The notes: generated by a model from the sequence alone, not told the origin. Positions 16,056 to 25,495 are shown, numbered from the stretch's first letter. The stretch is DNA of 38,224 bases from Ruminococcus sp. (GCA_004556705.1 SFGA01000013.1:1-38224); one strand, 5' to 3'. Numbers and translations are program-made.

Positions 16056-16879
16056 TGAAACAATCCTCTGCTGTTAAATCGTTTATCAATGCGCCTTATT
16101 TGCTTTGGTCTGTGCTTTTCATAATCGCACCTATGATAATGGTTGTTTACTATGCCTTTACAGACAGGAACGGCGATTGGACTTTGGCTAATATTACAGC
16201 TCTCGGTGCGTATTCGCAAACCTTTATACGCTCGATTTGGTATGCCTTTGTCGCTACGCTTATTTGCCTTGTGCTCGCTTATCCGTTGGCATATATTATG
16301 TCACGTTCAAGTATGTCGAAGCAGCGTACGATTATGATGCTTGTTATGCTTCCTATGTGGATGAATTTCCTTATCCGCACCTATTCCTGGATAACGCTTC
16401 TTGCGAACACAGGCATTATCAACACCCTGCTTTCTAAAATAGGCATAGGTCCGCTTCATATGATAAACACACCCGGTGCTGTTATACTCGGTATGATCTA
16501 CAACTTCCTGCCGTATATGATTTTGCCGATTTATTCGATTATGTCCAAGCTGGATTACCGTCTTGTTGAGGCGGCACAGGATCTCGGCTGCAACTCCTTC
16601 GGAGTGCTCAAAAGAGTGATATTCCCTTTAAGTCTCCCCGGTGTAATTTCGGGAATTACTATGGTTTTTGTTCCGTCTGTCAGCACTTTCTATATCAGTC
16701 AGAAGCTCGGCGGCGGTAAGTATCTGCTTGTCGGAGACTCGATTGAAATGCAGTTCCAATCGGCTTACAACTACAATCTCGGCGCTTCGCTTTCTTTGGT
16801 GCTTATGGTTATGATAATTATTTGTATGATTATTATGAATAAGTTTGCCGACAATGAGGAAGGAGCGATGATTATATGA
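16055..16879 (+). CDS. potB: Spermidine/putrescine ABC transporter permease PotB
   Basis: The product is 274 aa with six membrane segments. The ATPase-docking EAA loop is clear (EAAQDLGCNSFGVLKRV, near residue 170). GGAGG lies upstream within the potA end. It forms half of the membrane channel for polyamines. Its end overlaps potC by four bases (ATGA), so the two permeases are coupled. Confidence 0.95.
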   Translation: MKQSSAVKSFINAPYLLWSVLFIIAPMIMVVYYAFTDRNGDWTLANITALGAYSQTFIRSIWYAFVATLICLVLAYPLAYIMSRSSMSKQRTIMMLVMLPMWMNFLIRTYSWITLLANTGIINTLLSKIGIGPLHMINTPGAVILGMIYNFLPYMILPIYSIMSKLDYRLVEAAQDLGCNSFGVLKRVIFPLSLPGVISGITMVFVPSVSTFYISQKLGGGKYLLVGDSIEMQFQSAYNYNLGASLSLVLMVMIIICMIIMNKFADNEEGAMII

Positions 16880-17691
16880 AAAAGGCTCTTTCTAATTTCT
16901 ATATTGCGCTTATAATGATTTTTCTCTATGCGCCCATGCTTGTTATGATCGTGCTTTCGTTCAACGCATCGGCAAGCACAAGCGTTATGACGGGCTTTTC
17001 GCTTAAATGGTACGGTGAGCTGTTTAACGACACAACTACGCTTGCCGCATTGAGAAACACACTTGTTTTAGCTGTCGTTTCCTCGGTTATTTCAATAGTA
17101 ATCGGCACTGCGGCGGCTGTTGGGATTAACAACATTAAAAAGAAATGGCTTCAGTCGTCAATTCTCACGGTTACAAATGTACCGATGATGAATCCCGAAA
17201 TAGTAACGGGCGTTTCGCTTATGCTGCTTTTCGTCTTTGTAGGTAAGCTTGTCGGAATGTCGGACGTATTGGGCTTCCCCACTCTTCTGATTGCACACGT
17301 TACCTTCAATCTGCCGTATGTTATCCTTTCGGTGCTTCCAAAGCTTCGTCAGACAGACACGCATCTTGCTGAGGCTGCACAGGATCTCGGCTGTACACCC
17401 GTTCAGTCATTCTTCAAGGTTATTTTACCGAATATATCTTCAGGAATTATAACGGGCTTTATAATGGCGTTTACACTTTCGCTTGACGATTTTATAATCA
17501 GCTATTTTGTAAGCGGACCTAAATTTCAGACGCTTCCGATTGTCATTTTCTCAATGACAAAGAAGAAGGTAAAGCCTGATATGTACGCCCTTTCCACGCT
17601 TATTTTTGTTGCCGTTCTCGTTTTGCTTGTGCTTATGAATATTATGCAGGTACGAAGCGAAAAGAAGGAACAAAGCAAGCAAGAGCTTTGA
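16876..17691 (+). CDS. potC: Spermidine/putrescine ABC transporter permease PotC
   Basis: The product is 271 aa with about six membrane segments and its own EAA loop (EAAQDLGCTPVQSFFKV). It is the second permease half, dimerising with PotB. AAGGAG lies just before the start, inside the potB end. The C-terminus is charged and Lys/Gln-rich (EKKEQSKQEL). The polyamine-binding lipoprotein gene follows after 21 bases. Confidence 0.95.
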   Translation: MKKALSNFYIALIMIFLYAPMLVMIVLSFNASASTSVMTGFSLKWYGELFNDTTTLAALRNTLVLAVVSSVISIVIGTAAAVGINNIKKKWLQSSILTVTNVPMMNPEIVTGVSLMLLFVFVGKLVGMSDVLGFPTLLIAHVTFNLPYVILSVLPKLRQTDTHLAEAAQDLGCTPVQSFFKVILPNISSGIITGFIMAFTLSLDDFIISYFVSGPKFQTLPIVIFSMTKKKVKPDMYALSTLIFVAVLVLLVLMNIMQVRSEKKEQSKQEL

Positions 17692-17712
17692 TTTTCACAG
17701 GAGGAAAAACAA

Positions 17713-18825
17713 ATGAAAAAAGTTATCAGTATTATTATGACACTTGTTATGCTTTTAAGCATCACTGCGCTTTCAGGCTGCGTAAATTCATCCGAAAAGC
17801 TCAATGTTGACGCATTAAAAGGCAATTACGACGTTCCCGAGCTCAAAGGAACGGAAATAAACGTCTATAACTGGGGCGAATATATTTCAGACGGCTCCGA
17901 AGGCTCTCTCAATGTTATAAAGGAGTTTGAAAAGCTTACCGGAATAAAGGTAAACTATGCAATGTTCGACTCTAACGAGGACTTGTATTCAAAGCTTAAA
18001 AGCGGCGGCGTAAGCTATGATGTGCTTATCCCCTCCGACTATATGATTGCAAGAATGATTTCAGAAAATATGCTTCAGCCCATTAACTTTGAAAATGTGC
18101 CGAACGCTTCATACATTTCTCAGTCATACAAAAACTCATATTTCGATCCCGACGGTCAATACACGGTTGCATACACAGGCGGTATGGTAGGTCTTATCTA
18201 CAATACAACTATGGTTGACGAAGTACCGACAAGCTGGAGCGTTATGTGGGACGAAAAGTATTCGGGACAAATCCTTACGTTCAACAATTCAAGAGATGCT
18301 TTCGGCATTGCACAGTACCTTTTAGGCTACAGCGTAAACTCAACCGATAAAGCACAGTGGGATGTGGCGGCAAAGAAGCTTATTGAGCAGAAGCCTCTTA
18401 TTCAGTCCTATGTAATGGACGAGGTGTTTGACAAAATGGAGATGGGCGAGGCTGCTATTGCTCCCTACTATGCAGGCGACTATCTTACAATGGCAGATAT
18501 AAACCCCGACCTTGCGTTTGTTTATCCCGACGAGGGCACAAACATCTTTATCGACGCTATGTGCATACCATCTAACGCAAAGAACAAGGCAGCGGCGGAG
18601 TTGTTCATAAACTATATGTGTGAGCCTGAGGTTTCACTTGCAAACGCAAATTATCTCGGCTACCTTTGCCCGAACACGGCAGTTCTTTCAGACGACAGAT
18701 ACGAATACAAGGACAGCGAGGTTCTCTATCCTAAAAAAGAAGTTAAATGCGAATACTTCCACAATCTTGATCAGGATATGCTCGATTATCTCGCTTCACT
18801 TTGGGAAAAGGTTAAGCTTGCTTAA
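17713..18825 (+). CDS. potD: Spermidine/putrescine-binding lipoprotein PotD
   Basis: The product is 370 aa. A signal peptide ends in the lipobox ALSGC with Cys23 as lipid site, so it is anchored on the outer face of the membrane. The mature part has the PotD/PotF fold, beginning with the family mark VYNWGEYI, whose Trp and Glu lie in the polyamine pocket of characterised members. CAGGAGG precedes the start. Spermidine versus putrescine preference cannot be judged. Last gene of the operon; a strong terminator follows. Confidence 0.95.
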   Translation: MKKVISIIMTLVMLLSITALSGCVNSSEKLNVDALKGNYDVPELKGTEINVYNWGEYISDGSEGSLNVIKEFEKLTGIKVNYAMFDSNEDLYSKLKSGGVSYDVLIPSDYMIARMISENMLQPINFENVPNASYISQSYKNSYFDPDGQYTVAYTGGMVGLIYNTTMVDEVPTSWSVMWDEKYSGQILTFNNSRDAFGIAQYLLGYSVNSTDKAQWDVAAKKLIEQKPLIQSYVMDEVFDKMEMGEAAIAPYYAGDYLTMADINPDLAFVYPDEGTNIFIDAMCIPSNAKNKAAAELFINYMCEPEVSLANANYLGYLCPNTAVLSDDRYEYKDSEVLYPKKEVKCEYFHNLDQDMLDYLASLWEKVKLA

Positions 18826-18834
18826 ATAAAACTT

Positions 18835-18872
18835 TACCTCTGTAGGATTTAGGTCTTACAGAGGTATTTTTT
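18835..18872 (+). terminator. Terminator of the pot operon
   Basis: TACCTCTGTA (18835-18844) pairs perfectly with TACAGAGGTA (18857-18866), followed by six T residues. It overlaps the last codon of the convergent penicillin-binding protein gene. Confidence 0.88.
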
Positions 18873-20460
18873 ATTTAATATTTTCCGCAATGTACTTGAA
18901 CACGGGCGCACAGTCCGACGAGCCTCCCATACCGTTTTCTTTTAATACTGTTACTGCGTATTTCGGATTTTCATAAGGGAAATATCCGCAAAACCAAGAC
19001 TGCGTTATTTCATTTCCGTTTGAGTCAAACTGTCCGCTTTGCGCCGTGGCGGTTTTTCCGGCAATTCGCATATTATCGGGCTTTGCCTTACTCGCACTGC
19101 CGTTTTCGGTAGTAAAATTCAAAAGCTCGCCGACCTTTTGTGCCGTTTCTTCGGTCATAACACGGCGTGAAAAAGGAAGCTGTGCCCTCATATATTCAAG
19201 CCTGTTTTTGTCTATAATTGACCTCATAAGACTTGGTGCACGGTAAACTCCGCCGTTTGCTATTGCCGCATACACCGCCGTCATTTGAAGCGGAGACGCC
19301 AAAAGTCTGCCTTGCCCGAACGATAGATTGGCAAGGTCCTGCGAGGACATAATTTCTTCGGCACTCGGCATAATTCCGCCTTGAGTAAGCCAGCCGTCGC
19401 AAAGCTCGATTTCCTTGCCTAAGCCGAGATTTTCTCCCAAAGAGCAGATGCTCTCCTTGCCTGTCATAATAGCAAGGTTTATAAAATACGGGTTGCACGA
19501 CTGCGCCATTGCAGAATACATATTAAGCGTGCCGTGTCCCGAACGGTTATGGCAGCCAAACTCCGATAAACCGACGGTAGCATATCCCGTACAGGTAAGC
19601 TCGGTGCTTTGGGGTATTCCGTTTTCAATCGCCGCCGCAGCGGTTATCGGCTTAAAGACAGAGCCCACCGAATAAGGCGTAATCGCCCTGTTTATAAATG
19701 CGCCGTTTTCATTATTCAGGCTTTCGGCAGGGGCGTTCTGATTAAACCTCGGAGCACTTGCCATAGCCTTGATTTCAGAGGTTTTAACATCTAAAACGAC
19801 TATTGCGCCCTTTTCGATTGAAAACTCGCTCAAGGCTTTCTCGCACACCGTCTGTATATCCTTATCGACAGTCAGCATAAGCCCTGCGGCAGTTCCGTAT
19901 CCGTCGTTAACCGTCTTTATCTCTCCGCCCGCCAAGATATTCCCCTTTGCATCAACGGGACAGGATATTTTAATAGTTCCCGAGCTCTTTTTTAATAAAT
20001 CGTTATAATACTTTTCAATACCGCTGACACCGTTGCCGTCGGCATCTATATAGCCTATCAAATGAACGCACAAGCCATCATCCTGATAGCGGTTTATTCT
20101 TGTAAAGGTTACGGCGTTTTCATTTGAAAAGTTACTCGTCGCCTTTACAATGCCTATTTTTCCGCCTGAAATTCGCTCATACGCCTTATTTTGCTCCTCG
20201 GGTGAAATTACACTACTTGCCTGCGAAAGCGCCGAAATTGACGGTTTAACCGCAATATACGTGCTTTTGTTCTCATTCACAAGCGGTTGCATATTACAAT
20301 CGTATATTGTTCCCCTGCTTATATCGGCGGTAATGCTCATTGAATTGGAAGCTTTTGAAGCGGCTTTAATATCGGTTGAGTTTATAATAACCAATCTCGC
20401 AAGCAGCACGCCCAAAAGCAGGCAAAAGACAAAAAACATTTCAGCAATGCGTTTATACAT
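18871..20460 (-). CDS. Class B penicillin-binding protein (transpeptidase), PbpA-like
   Basis: The product is 529 aa. A single N-terminal membrane anchor (about 6-28) is followed by a dimerisation-type domain and a transpeptidase domain (about 215-525). Catalytic motifs: Ser267-x-x-Lys270 (SVFK), Ser321-Cys-Asn323 (SCN), and Lys469-Thr-Ala (KTA) where most enzymes have KTG. It cross-links peptidoglycan outside the membrane; there is no glycosyltransferase or PASTA domain. The size and layout recall PbpA-type proteins paired with SEDS polymerases, though no SEDS gene is in view. The ribosome site AGAGGTG lies in a terminator-like hairpin and is five T residues from the ATG. Confidence 0.92.
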   Translation of the reverse strand: MYKRIAEMFFVFCLLLGVLLARLVIINSTDIKAASKASNSMSITADISRGTIYDCNMQPLVNENKSTYIAVKPSISALSQASSVISPEEQNKAYERISGGKIGIVKATSNFSNENAVTFTRINRYQDDGLCVHLIGYIDADGNGVSGIEKYYNDLLKKSSGTIKISCPVDAKGNILAGGEIKTVNDGYGTAAGLMLTVDKDIQTVCEKALSEFSIEKGAIVVLDVKTSEIKAMASAPRFNQNAPAESLNNENGAFINRAITPYSVGSVFKPITAAAAIENGIPQSTELTCTGYATVGLSEFGCHNRSGHGTLNMYSAMAQSCNPYFINLAIMTGKESICSLGENLGLGKEIELCDGWLTQGGIMPSAEEIMSSQDLANLSFGQGRLLASPLQMTAVYAAIANGGVYRAPSLMRSIIDKNRLEYMRAQLPFSRRVMTEETAQKVGELLNFTTENGSASKAKPDNMRIAGKTATAQSGQFDSNGNEITQSWFCGYFPYENPKYAVTVLKENGMGGSSDCAPVFKYIAENIK

Positions 20461-20494
20461 AAAAACACCTCTGCCTTATTATTGGCAAAGGTGT
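20461..20494 (-). terminator. Terminator-like hairpin whose 3' arm carries the RBS of the PBP gene
   Basis: On the minus strand ACACCTTTGCC (20494-20484) pairs with GGCAGAGGTGT (20475-20465) with one G-U and an eight-base loop. T residues follow and then the ATG at 20460. It starts about six bases after the stop of the upstream gene. The ribosome site GAGGTG lies wholly in the stem, as at 881-915. Confidence 0.7.
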
Positions 20495-20499
20495 AATTT

Positions 20500-21366
20500 T
20501 TATTTAAGAATAAATCCGTATCCGTTTCCAGTTTTACCGCCGGAGAGTAAATATTTTTTTGTTCGTTTCTGCAAATCGATATCCTCCGACAACAGAGAAA
20601 AATCGGTTTTTTCGTTTTGCTTTCCCCAAAGTCTGCGTATAATTTCCTTGTTATTCTTATGAGGCTTCAGCACCGTGCAAAACAAATTTGAAAATTTCAT
20701 TATGTTAGAGTCGGCGCTCATAAACTCTGCGTTTCTCGGGTCAAGCAACCAGCTGTCACAGACAAAGCCCTTGTAATCGTACTCGGGGAAATATTCGGAA
20801 AAGAACTTCCTTGCAAGCAAAACAGATTTTTCACATTCAGAATAGTCGAGACGGGCACCCTCGGGAATATGGATATTAAGCACCCTGCTTTTGTTCTTTA
20901 TCGGTGCTTTGAGATCCTGAAGCGGCGACAATCCCGATAAAATATAATCGGTTTTGTAAAACTGATACTGCATTCTGCCGAGCTTGAACATATTGAGATA
21001 CAAAATGTGCCTAATCCACCAAACTTCTAAAAGTCCGTCGATATTTTCCTCTCTTTTTGCGGTGTTTACCCATACGGAAATATCGCTGAACGTGTCATAA
21101 AACACCTCGTCGGGAATACCACGCTTTTTGTATTGTTTATATGCATCCTCGCTTATCAAAAGTGCCGCTGCAAGACACACGGGCGCACCTTTTTCCCTGT
21201 CCTTTTTCAAAGCTTTGACAAAAGGCTTCATATTATTAAGAGAAGCGTTTTCTTTGATATACAGCACACCGTCGAGGTTGTTTTCAAGTTCATATATTGC
21301 CTTATCGAACGCTGTTTTATCAAGCAAAATGCGTTTTGCAAGCTCTGATATAAATCGCAAATCCAT
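20500..21366 (-). CDS. Acyltransferase-like (DUF5596/GNAT-C type) protein
   Basis: The product is 288 aa, soluble. I place the start at the ATG at 21366, six bases after AGGCGGA and just past the U32 stop; a TTG at 21372 is the alternative. The C-terminal half carries features I associate with the two-domain N-acyltransferase family in Firmicutes: a WWIRHILYLNMFKLGRMQYQF segment around residues 115-135, then LNIHIPEGARLDY and CDSWLLDP. Substrate unknown. It sits between a U32 gene and a penicillin-binding protein gene; no pathway follows from that. Confidence 0.65.
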   Translation of the reverse strand: MDLRFISELAKRILLDKTAFDKAIYELENNLDGVLYIKENASLNNMKPFVKALKKDREKGAPVCLAAALLISEDAYKQYKKRGIPDEVFYDTFSDISVWVNTAKREENIDGLLEVWWIRHILYLNMFKLGRMQYQFYKTDYILSGLSPLQDLKAPIKNKSRVLNIHIPEGARLDYSECEKSVLLARKFFSEYFPEYDYKGFVCDSWLLDPRNAEFMSADSNIMKFSNLFCTVLKPHKNNKEIIRRLWGKQNEKTDFSLLSEDIDLQKRTKKYLLSGGKTGNGYGFILK

Positions 21367-21368
21367 AA

Positions 21369-22592
21369 TCAATCCGCCTGCTTACGAAGAAGCGTACCCT
21401 GCGGAAAAACAAGGTCTGATTTAAGCCTTGCTTTCATCATTGCGTGCGGTGCGCTTTCAACCTTTTCGCCGTCTGCGTTTATGATTTCCGTAACAACAAA
21501 GGATACGGGCTTTTTACCGAATTCAAGTGCTTCGAGAGTATCGCCGAGCGAGAATTTATTCCTCTGCTCAATGTAAATATATCCGTCCTCGCATTTCTCA
21601 ACGACCGCCATAACGTCCCATTCTCTGCGATAACCGCCCTCATAGGATACATTAGCGTCAATCCTCGGTGCTTCGTAGAAAAAGCCTGTTCCGTACTCAC
21701 GGTAGCTTACCTTTCTTGTTTCGTCGATTATCCATTGCTCGGGCTTGTAATCGTCGCTCGGATTTTCAAGATAGCCGTCAATCGCCGCACGGTATGCGTT
21801 TGTGATAACAGCGGTGTAATAAGCCGATTTTGCCCTACCCTCAATCTTAAAGCTGTCAATTCCTGCTTTTACAAGGTCGGGTATATGCTCAATCATACAC
21901 ATATCCTTTGAGTTGAGGATATATGTTCCGTTTTCGTTGTTGTCTATCGGGAAATAATGCCCCTGTCTGTCCTTTTGAACAAGCGCATATTCCCATCTGC
22001 ACGGTTGGGCGCAAGCACCTCTGTTTGCATCTCTGCCGACAAGATAATGCGATAAAAGGCATCTGCCCGAGAACGAAACACACATAGCACCGTGAACAAA
22101 ACACTCAATTTCAAGGTCTTTCGGTGTTTTCGCTCTGATTTCCGCTATATCGTCAAGCGAGATTTCACGTGCGGTAACAATCCTCTTTGCACCGAGATTA
22201 TAAAACTCGTTTGCTGAAAGATAGTTTACGATACCTGCCTGCGTTGAAATGTGAATATCAACATCAGGCGCATATTTTTTACAATATGAAAGCACACCTA
22301 TATCCGCCACGATAAACGCATCAATTCCTGCCTCTGCCGAGCTTCTGATATAAGCGGGAAGCATATCTATTTCAGCATTCGTCGGAACGGTATTGAGCGT
22401 AAGATATATTTTCACGCCTTTTTTATGTGCGATTTCGCAAATTTCTCTCAAAGCGTTTGCATCAAAATTTTTCGGTGCGGCTCTCATTGAAAAAAGCGTT
22501 GAGCCGACATAAATTGCGTCTGCTCCTGCACTCAAGGCGGCATCAAATCGTTCTCTGTCGCCTGCCGGCGCCAATAATTCGGGTCTTGTCAT
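21369..22592 (-). CDS. U32 family protein, TrhP/YegQ-like
   Basis: The product is 407 aa. The N-terminus (PELLAPAGDRERFDAALSAGADAIYVG) and the HGAMCVSFSGRCLLS and GACAQPCRW segments are diagnostic of U32. Several conserved Cys in those segments match the iron-sulfur ligands of the family. Members called peptidases include TrhP, which hydroxylates U34 of certain tRNAs using prephenate, and RlhA for 23S rRNA. TrhP is the nearer match by length and C-terminal domain; the role is inferred. In Bacilli U32 genes also lie next to mltG (yrrL-yrrN-yrrO), as here. Confidence 0.9.
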   Translation of the reverse strand: MTRPELLAPAGDRERFDAALSAGADAIYVGSTLFSMRAAPKNFDANALREICEIAHKKGVKIYLTLNTVPTNAEIDMLPAYIRSSAEAGIDAFIVADIGVLSYCKKYAPDVDIHISTQAGIVNYLSANEFYNLGAKRIVTAREISLDDIAEIRAKTPKDLEIECFVHGAMCVSFSGRCLLSHYLVGRDANRGACAQPCRWEYALVQKDRQGHYFPIDNNENGTYILNSKDMCMIEHIPDLVKAGIDSFKIEGRAKSAYYTAVITNAYRAAIDGYLENPSDDYKPEQWIIDETRKVSYREYGTGFFYEAPRIDANVSYEGGYRREWDVMAVVEKCEDGYIYIEQRNKFSLGDTLEALEFGKKPVSFVVTEIINADGEKVESAPHAMMKARLKSDLVFPQGTLLRKQAD

Positions 22593-22607
22593 ATTTTTCT
22601 CCTGTTA

Positions 22608-22637
22608 TATATAAAGCGGAGAACAATGTCTCCGCCT
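22608..22637 (-). terminator. Terminator after mltG
   Basis: AAGGCGGAGA pairs with TCTCCGCTTT on the minus strand around an eight-base centre, then TATATAT. It lies in the 48 bases between mltG and the U32 gene. The run is not pure T, so read-through to the U32 gene is likely. Confidence 0.6.
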
Positions 22638-22640
22638 TAT

Positions 22641-24338
22641 TTACTTAGTCTTTTTACTGTTCGCCTTTAATGCGGCAAGTGAATTTTGGTTATGCTCGGA
22701 GTCCGTAGCGGCAAGATAAATCTTCTTGTCGTTATCGTGCAAGAAATAGTAATATCCTGTGTTTGCTGGGAACAATGCCGCCTTTATAGCGTCATTACCG
22801 GGGTTGCAGATTGCACCGACAGGAAGTCCTGCACACTTATAGGTATCATAATTCTTCTGATAACTACTCAACTCCGCAGAGTTTGTAACGCTCTTTGAAA
22901 TATACTCACTGACATATTCCTTTGTAGCGTCAGAGCCGAGAGTCGGATAAATTCCCGACTTGTTAAGTCTGTTGTGGAATACCGAGGAAACAAGCGGCAT
23001 CTGGTCTGCGCCGTAAGCCTCCTTCTCGATTATGGAAGCAAGTGTGATTACGTCATCAATGCTCATACCGATTTTATCAGCCTGTGCCTTATATTCGTCA
23101 GTCCACTTATTCTTAAAGTTGTCAAGGAACTTGCGGATAACGCTCGAAGCATTTTCACCGATATAAAACTCATAGGTATCGGGGTAAAGGTAGCCCTCAA
23201 GCACCTGATAACGCTTATCCTTATTATCGATTTGAGCGATAAACGAATACTCGGTGCTGAAGTCAACGTCTCTGACCGTCGCAAAGAAAGCGGTCTGTGA
23301 GCAAACCTCATATTTTTCAAGCTTTTCGGCAATCTGATTGACCGTATAGCCCTCGGGGAAGGTAAGCGTAACAGTTTCTCCCGTAACGGTCGGCTTCTTA
23401 AAGGATGAAAGCATATTTTCAAGTCCCATTGACTCGGTAAGATAATAAATACCCGTTAAATAGTTATCGTCTCTGTACTCAAGCACTTTTGCACAAATTC
23501 TGCAAAAATATTTATGCTTTATCAGTTTGTTATCCCTAAGAATTTCTATTGCGCCCTTAGTGTCCGTCTGTGCCGGAATATTTACGGTTACGACGGTTTC
23601 GCTGTCCCTGCCGATTGCAAGAATATCGTTCATACAGCTTATCGCATAGGTTGAAATAAGTACCGCCGCCGCAATACAAACGGCAATAAGCACCCACGCT
23701 TTTTTATTCTGCTTAAAGAAAAGCTCTATTCTCTTTTTAGGCGGAATTTCATTTTTCTTGACAATTATCGCCCTGCCGTTTTCGTCATGCACGATTTCAG
23801 GCTTTTTGTAGGGAACGTCGCCCTGCGGCTTTTTCTTTTTACCTAAAAACAGGCTTGCTTTTTTCTGTACAGGTTTTTTCCTCTCGGGAGCAACCTGCCT
23901 CTGCGGCTCGCTCTTATACTCGGGCTTTACCGCCTCTCTTTTTTTGATATAACGTCTATCGTCCTCAAAAGCGGGCATTAAATCAATTTTTCCATACTCG
24001 TCTGCCGATTTGACAGGCTTTTCGGAATTACGCTGTGTCGGACGTTTAGCGGCAGGCTCGGGCTTTTTATAAATTTGAGTATGTGGCGACTGCTCACGCT
24101 TAACCGGTGCACGTCTGACAGGCTTATTAAACTCGCTGTCAATATCCTTTATGTCAAGCTTAAAGCTTTTGGCGTTATTGCTTGCAGGTCTTGAAGCAGG
24201 AGCCTTTGCACTTTGAGTGCTTGAGTGCTCGGAAGGTCTGTGCGGCTTTGTGTCGGAGGAATAGAAGCTCAACAAATCGTCATAAGCTTGCTCGTCGCTG
24301 CTGACACGCTTGTACGGTTTTTTCTCGTCATTATTCAT
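22641..24338 (-). CDS. mltG: Endolytic murein transglycosylase MltG with long N-terminal extension
   Basis: The product is 565 aa; most MltG are about 340-400. The first 210 residues are cytoplasmic, disordered and rich in Lys, Pro, Arg and Ser. A membrane segment spans 214-236. The extracellular part has a LysM-like region (about 250-340) and the YceG catalytic domain with the EKE motif at 438-440 (catalytic Glu) and YPTLGSDAT (464-472); GLPVGAICNPG near the end is also typical. It cuts nascent glycan strands and so sets their length. AAAGGAGG precedes the ATG, which overlaps the upstream cyclo-ligase stop by four bases. Confidence 0.94.
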   Translation of the reverse strand: MNNDEKKPYKRVSSDEQAYDDLLSFYSSDTKPHRPSEHSSTQSAKAPASRPASNNAKSFKLDIKDIDSEFNKPVRRAPVKREQSPHTQIYKKPEPAAKRPTQRNSEKPVKSADEYGKIDLMPAFEDDRRYIKKREAVKPEYKSEPQRQVAPERKKPVQKKASLFLGKKKKPQGDVPYKKPEIVHDENGRAIIVKKNEIPPKKRIELFFKQNKKAWVLIAVCIAAAVLISTYAISCMNDILAIGRDSETVVTVNIPAQTDTKGAIEILRDNKLIKHKYFCRICAKVLEYRDDNYLTGIYYLTESMGLENMLSSFKKPTVTGETVTLTFPEGYTVNQIAEKLEKYEVCSQTAFFATVRDVDFSTEYSFIAQIDNKDKRYQVLEGYLYPDTYEFYIGENASSVIRKFLDNFKNKWTDEYKAQADKIGMSIDDVITLASIIEKEAYGADQMPLVSSVFHNRLNKSGIYPTLGSDATKEYVSEYISKSVTNSAELSSYQKNYDTYKCAGLPVGAICNPGNDAIKAALFPANTGYYYFLHDNDKKIYLAATDSEHNQNSLAALKANSKKTK

Positions 24339-24937
24339 TTCGCACTGCCTCCTTTCGCATTTTTAACGGTTATAATTCTGCTTTGCGTTATAATTCTTTC
24401 AACGCATTTATCAAATTTGCCATGCGGCAATTTTTCCCTAACACATCTATTATAACATAATCCGAGCGTTTCGCCACAAAAATTTGATAAAAATCTGTCG
24501 TAATATCCTTTTCCGTACCCCAAGCGGTATCCGTACAGGTCAAACATAAGCGCAGGAACGATACAAAGTCCCTTTGAAAAATCGGTCATTTTCTCGCATT
24601 TTTCGGGAATAGGCTCAAGCACGCCCATATATCCGCTTTCAAAGTCGTCAAAGTCTTTTATAAAATAAAAGTCCATAAGCCGTGTGTTGTCAATACATCT
24701 CGGAACTGCAACACGCTTACCGTCAGCCAACGCACGGGAAATAATTTCCCTTGTGTCAACCTCAATTTCAGTTGAAACATAAGTCAACAGCACCTCGCAG
24801 CCTTTATACTGCCAAGTGTTGAATAAACGGTCGGATATTTTCGAGTCAAGCTCAGCCTTTTCGTTGCTTGAAAGCTCATTTCTATACAGCTTTGACTCGG
24901 CACGCAGCTTCTGTTTTAACGGTCTTATGTCGTTCAC
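24335..24937 (-). CDS. 5-formyltetrahydrofolate cyclo-ligase
   Basis: The product is 200 aa, normal for the family. It converts 5-formyl-THF to 5,10-methenyl-THF using ATP. The C-terminal nucleotide/folate motif GYGKGYYDRFL is intact, and the N-terminal KQKLRAESK basic stretch is typical. The start is a GTG at 24937 with only a weak GAG upstream, so the exact start is less sure. It lies six bases after the DJ-1 gene and overlaps mltG; the link to mltG looks like simple operon sharing. Confidence 0.93.
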   Translation of the reverse strand: MNDIRPLKQKLRAESKLYRNELSSNEKAELDSKISDRLFNTWQYKGCEVLLTYVSTEIEVDTREIISRALADGKRVAVPRCIDNTRLMDFYFIKDFDDFESGYMGVLEPIPEKCEKMTDFSKGLCIVPALMFDLYGYRLGYGKGYYDRFLSNFCGETLGLCYNRCVREKLPHGKFDKCVERIITQSRIITVKNAKGGSAK

Positions 24938-24943
24938 TTATTC

Positions 24944-25486
24944 TCAGTTTGATTGAACTGCCGCCTTTACAGCGTCAGCCTTTTCCTTTCCCTGTAATAC
25001 CGCAAGTATTTCGAGTCCGAATTCAAGCGAAACTCCCATACCCTTTGCGGTTATTATATTTCCGTCTCTTACAACGCCGTTTTCGCAAATGTCTGCACCC
25101 GCCAAATCTTTTTCAAAGCCGGGGAAGCAAACAGCCTTTTTGCCCTGTAAAAGTCCTTTATGACCCAAAATCGACGGTGCGGCGCATATAGCACATACAA
25201 GCGCACCCTTTTCATTTGCAAAGTCGATATATTCCTGTACTGTTTTGTCAGCCTCAAGATTAAGCGTACCGGGCATACCGCCGGGAAGAATAACGGCTTT
25301 TAAGTCATCTGTTTTTTCAATTTTGTCAACGGTTGTATCGCAGATTACGGGAACCTTATGAGAGCCGACTATCTTTTCGGAGCCGACGCCTACGGTCATA
25401 ATCTCCTCGCCTGCTCTTCTCAAAACGTCAAGAGCAGTCAAGCCTTCAATTTCCTCAAATCCGTTTGCCAAAAACAAATAAATCAT
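24944..25486 (-). CDS. DJ-1/PfpI family protein
   Basis: The product is 180 aa with the flavodoxin-like DJ-1 fold. The nucleophile elbow reads VCAICAAPS, with the reactive Cys near residue 101, and the upstream acidic partner lies in the FEEIEGLTALDVLRR N-terminal segment. Relatives act on glyoxal adducts, in thiazole-related steps or as redox sensors; closely related ones are annotated as YajL-type. A GAGGCG site precedes the ATG. Function in this cell unknown. Confidence 0.92.
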   Translation of the reverse strand: MIYLFLANGFEEIEGLTALDVLRRAGEEIMTVGVGSEKIVGSHKVPVICDTTVDKIEKTDDLKAVILPGGMPGTLNLEADKTVQEYIDFANEKGALVCAICAAPSILGHKGLLQGKKAVCFPGFEKDLAGADICENGVVRDGNIITAKGMGVSLEFGLEILAVLQGKEKADAVKAAVQSN

Positions 25487-25495
25487 ATTTTCGCC

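Noticed and set aside
20150..20662. Plus-strand open frame of 170 codons opposite the penicillin-binding protein gene
   Set aside because: Spans the PBP start and a terminator-like hairpin; no ribosome site or recognisable domain.
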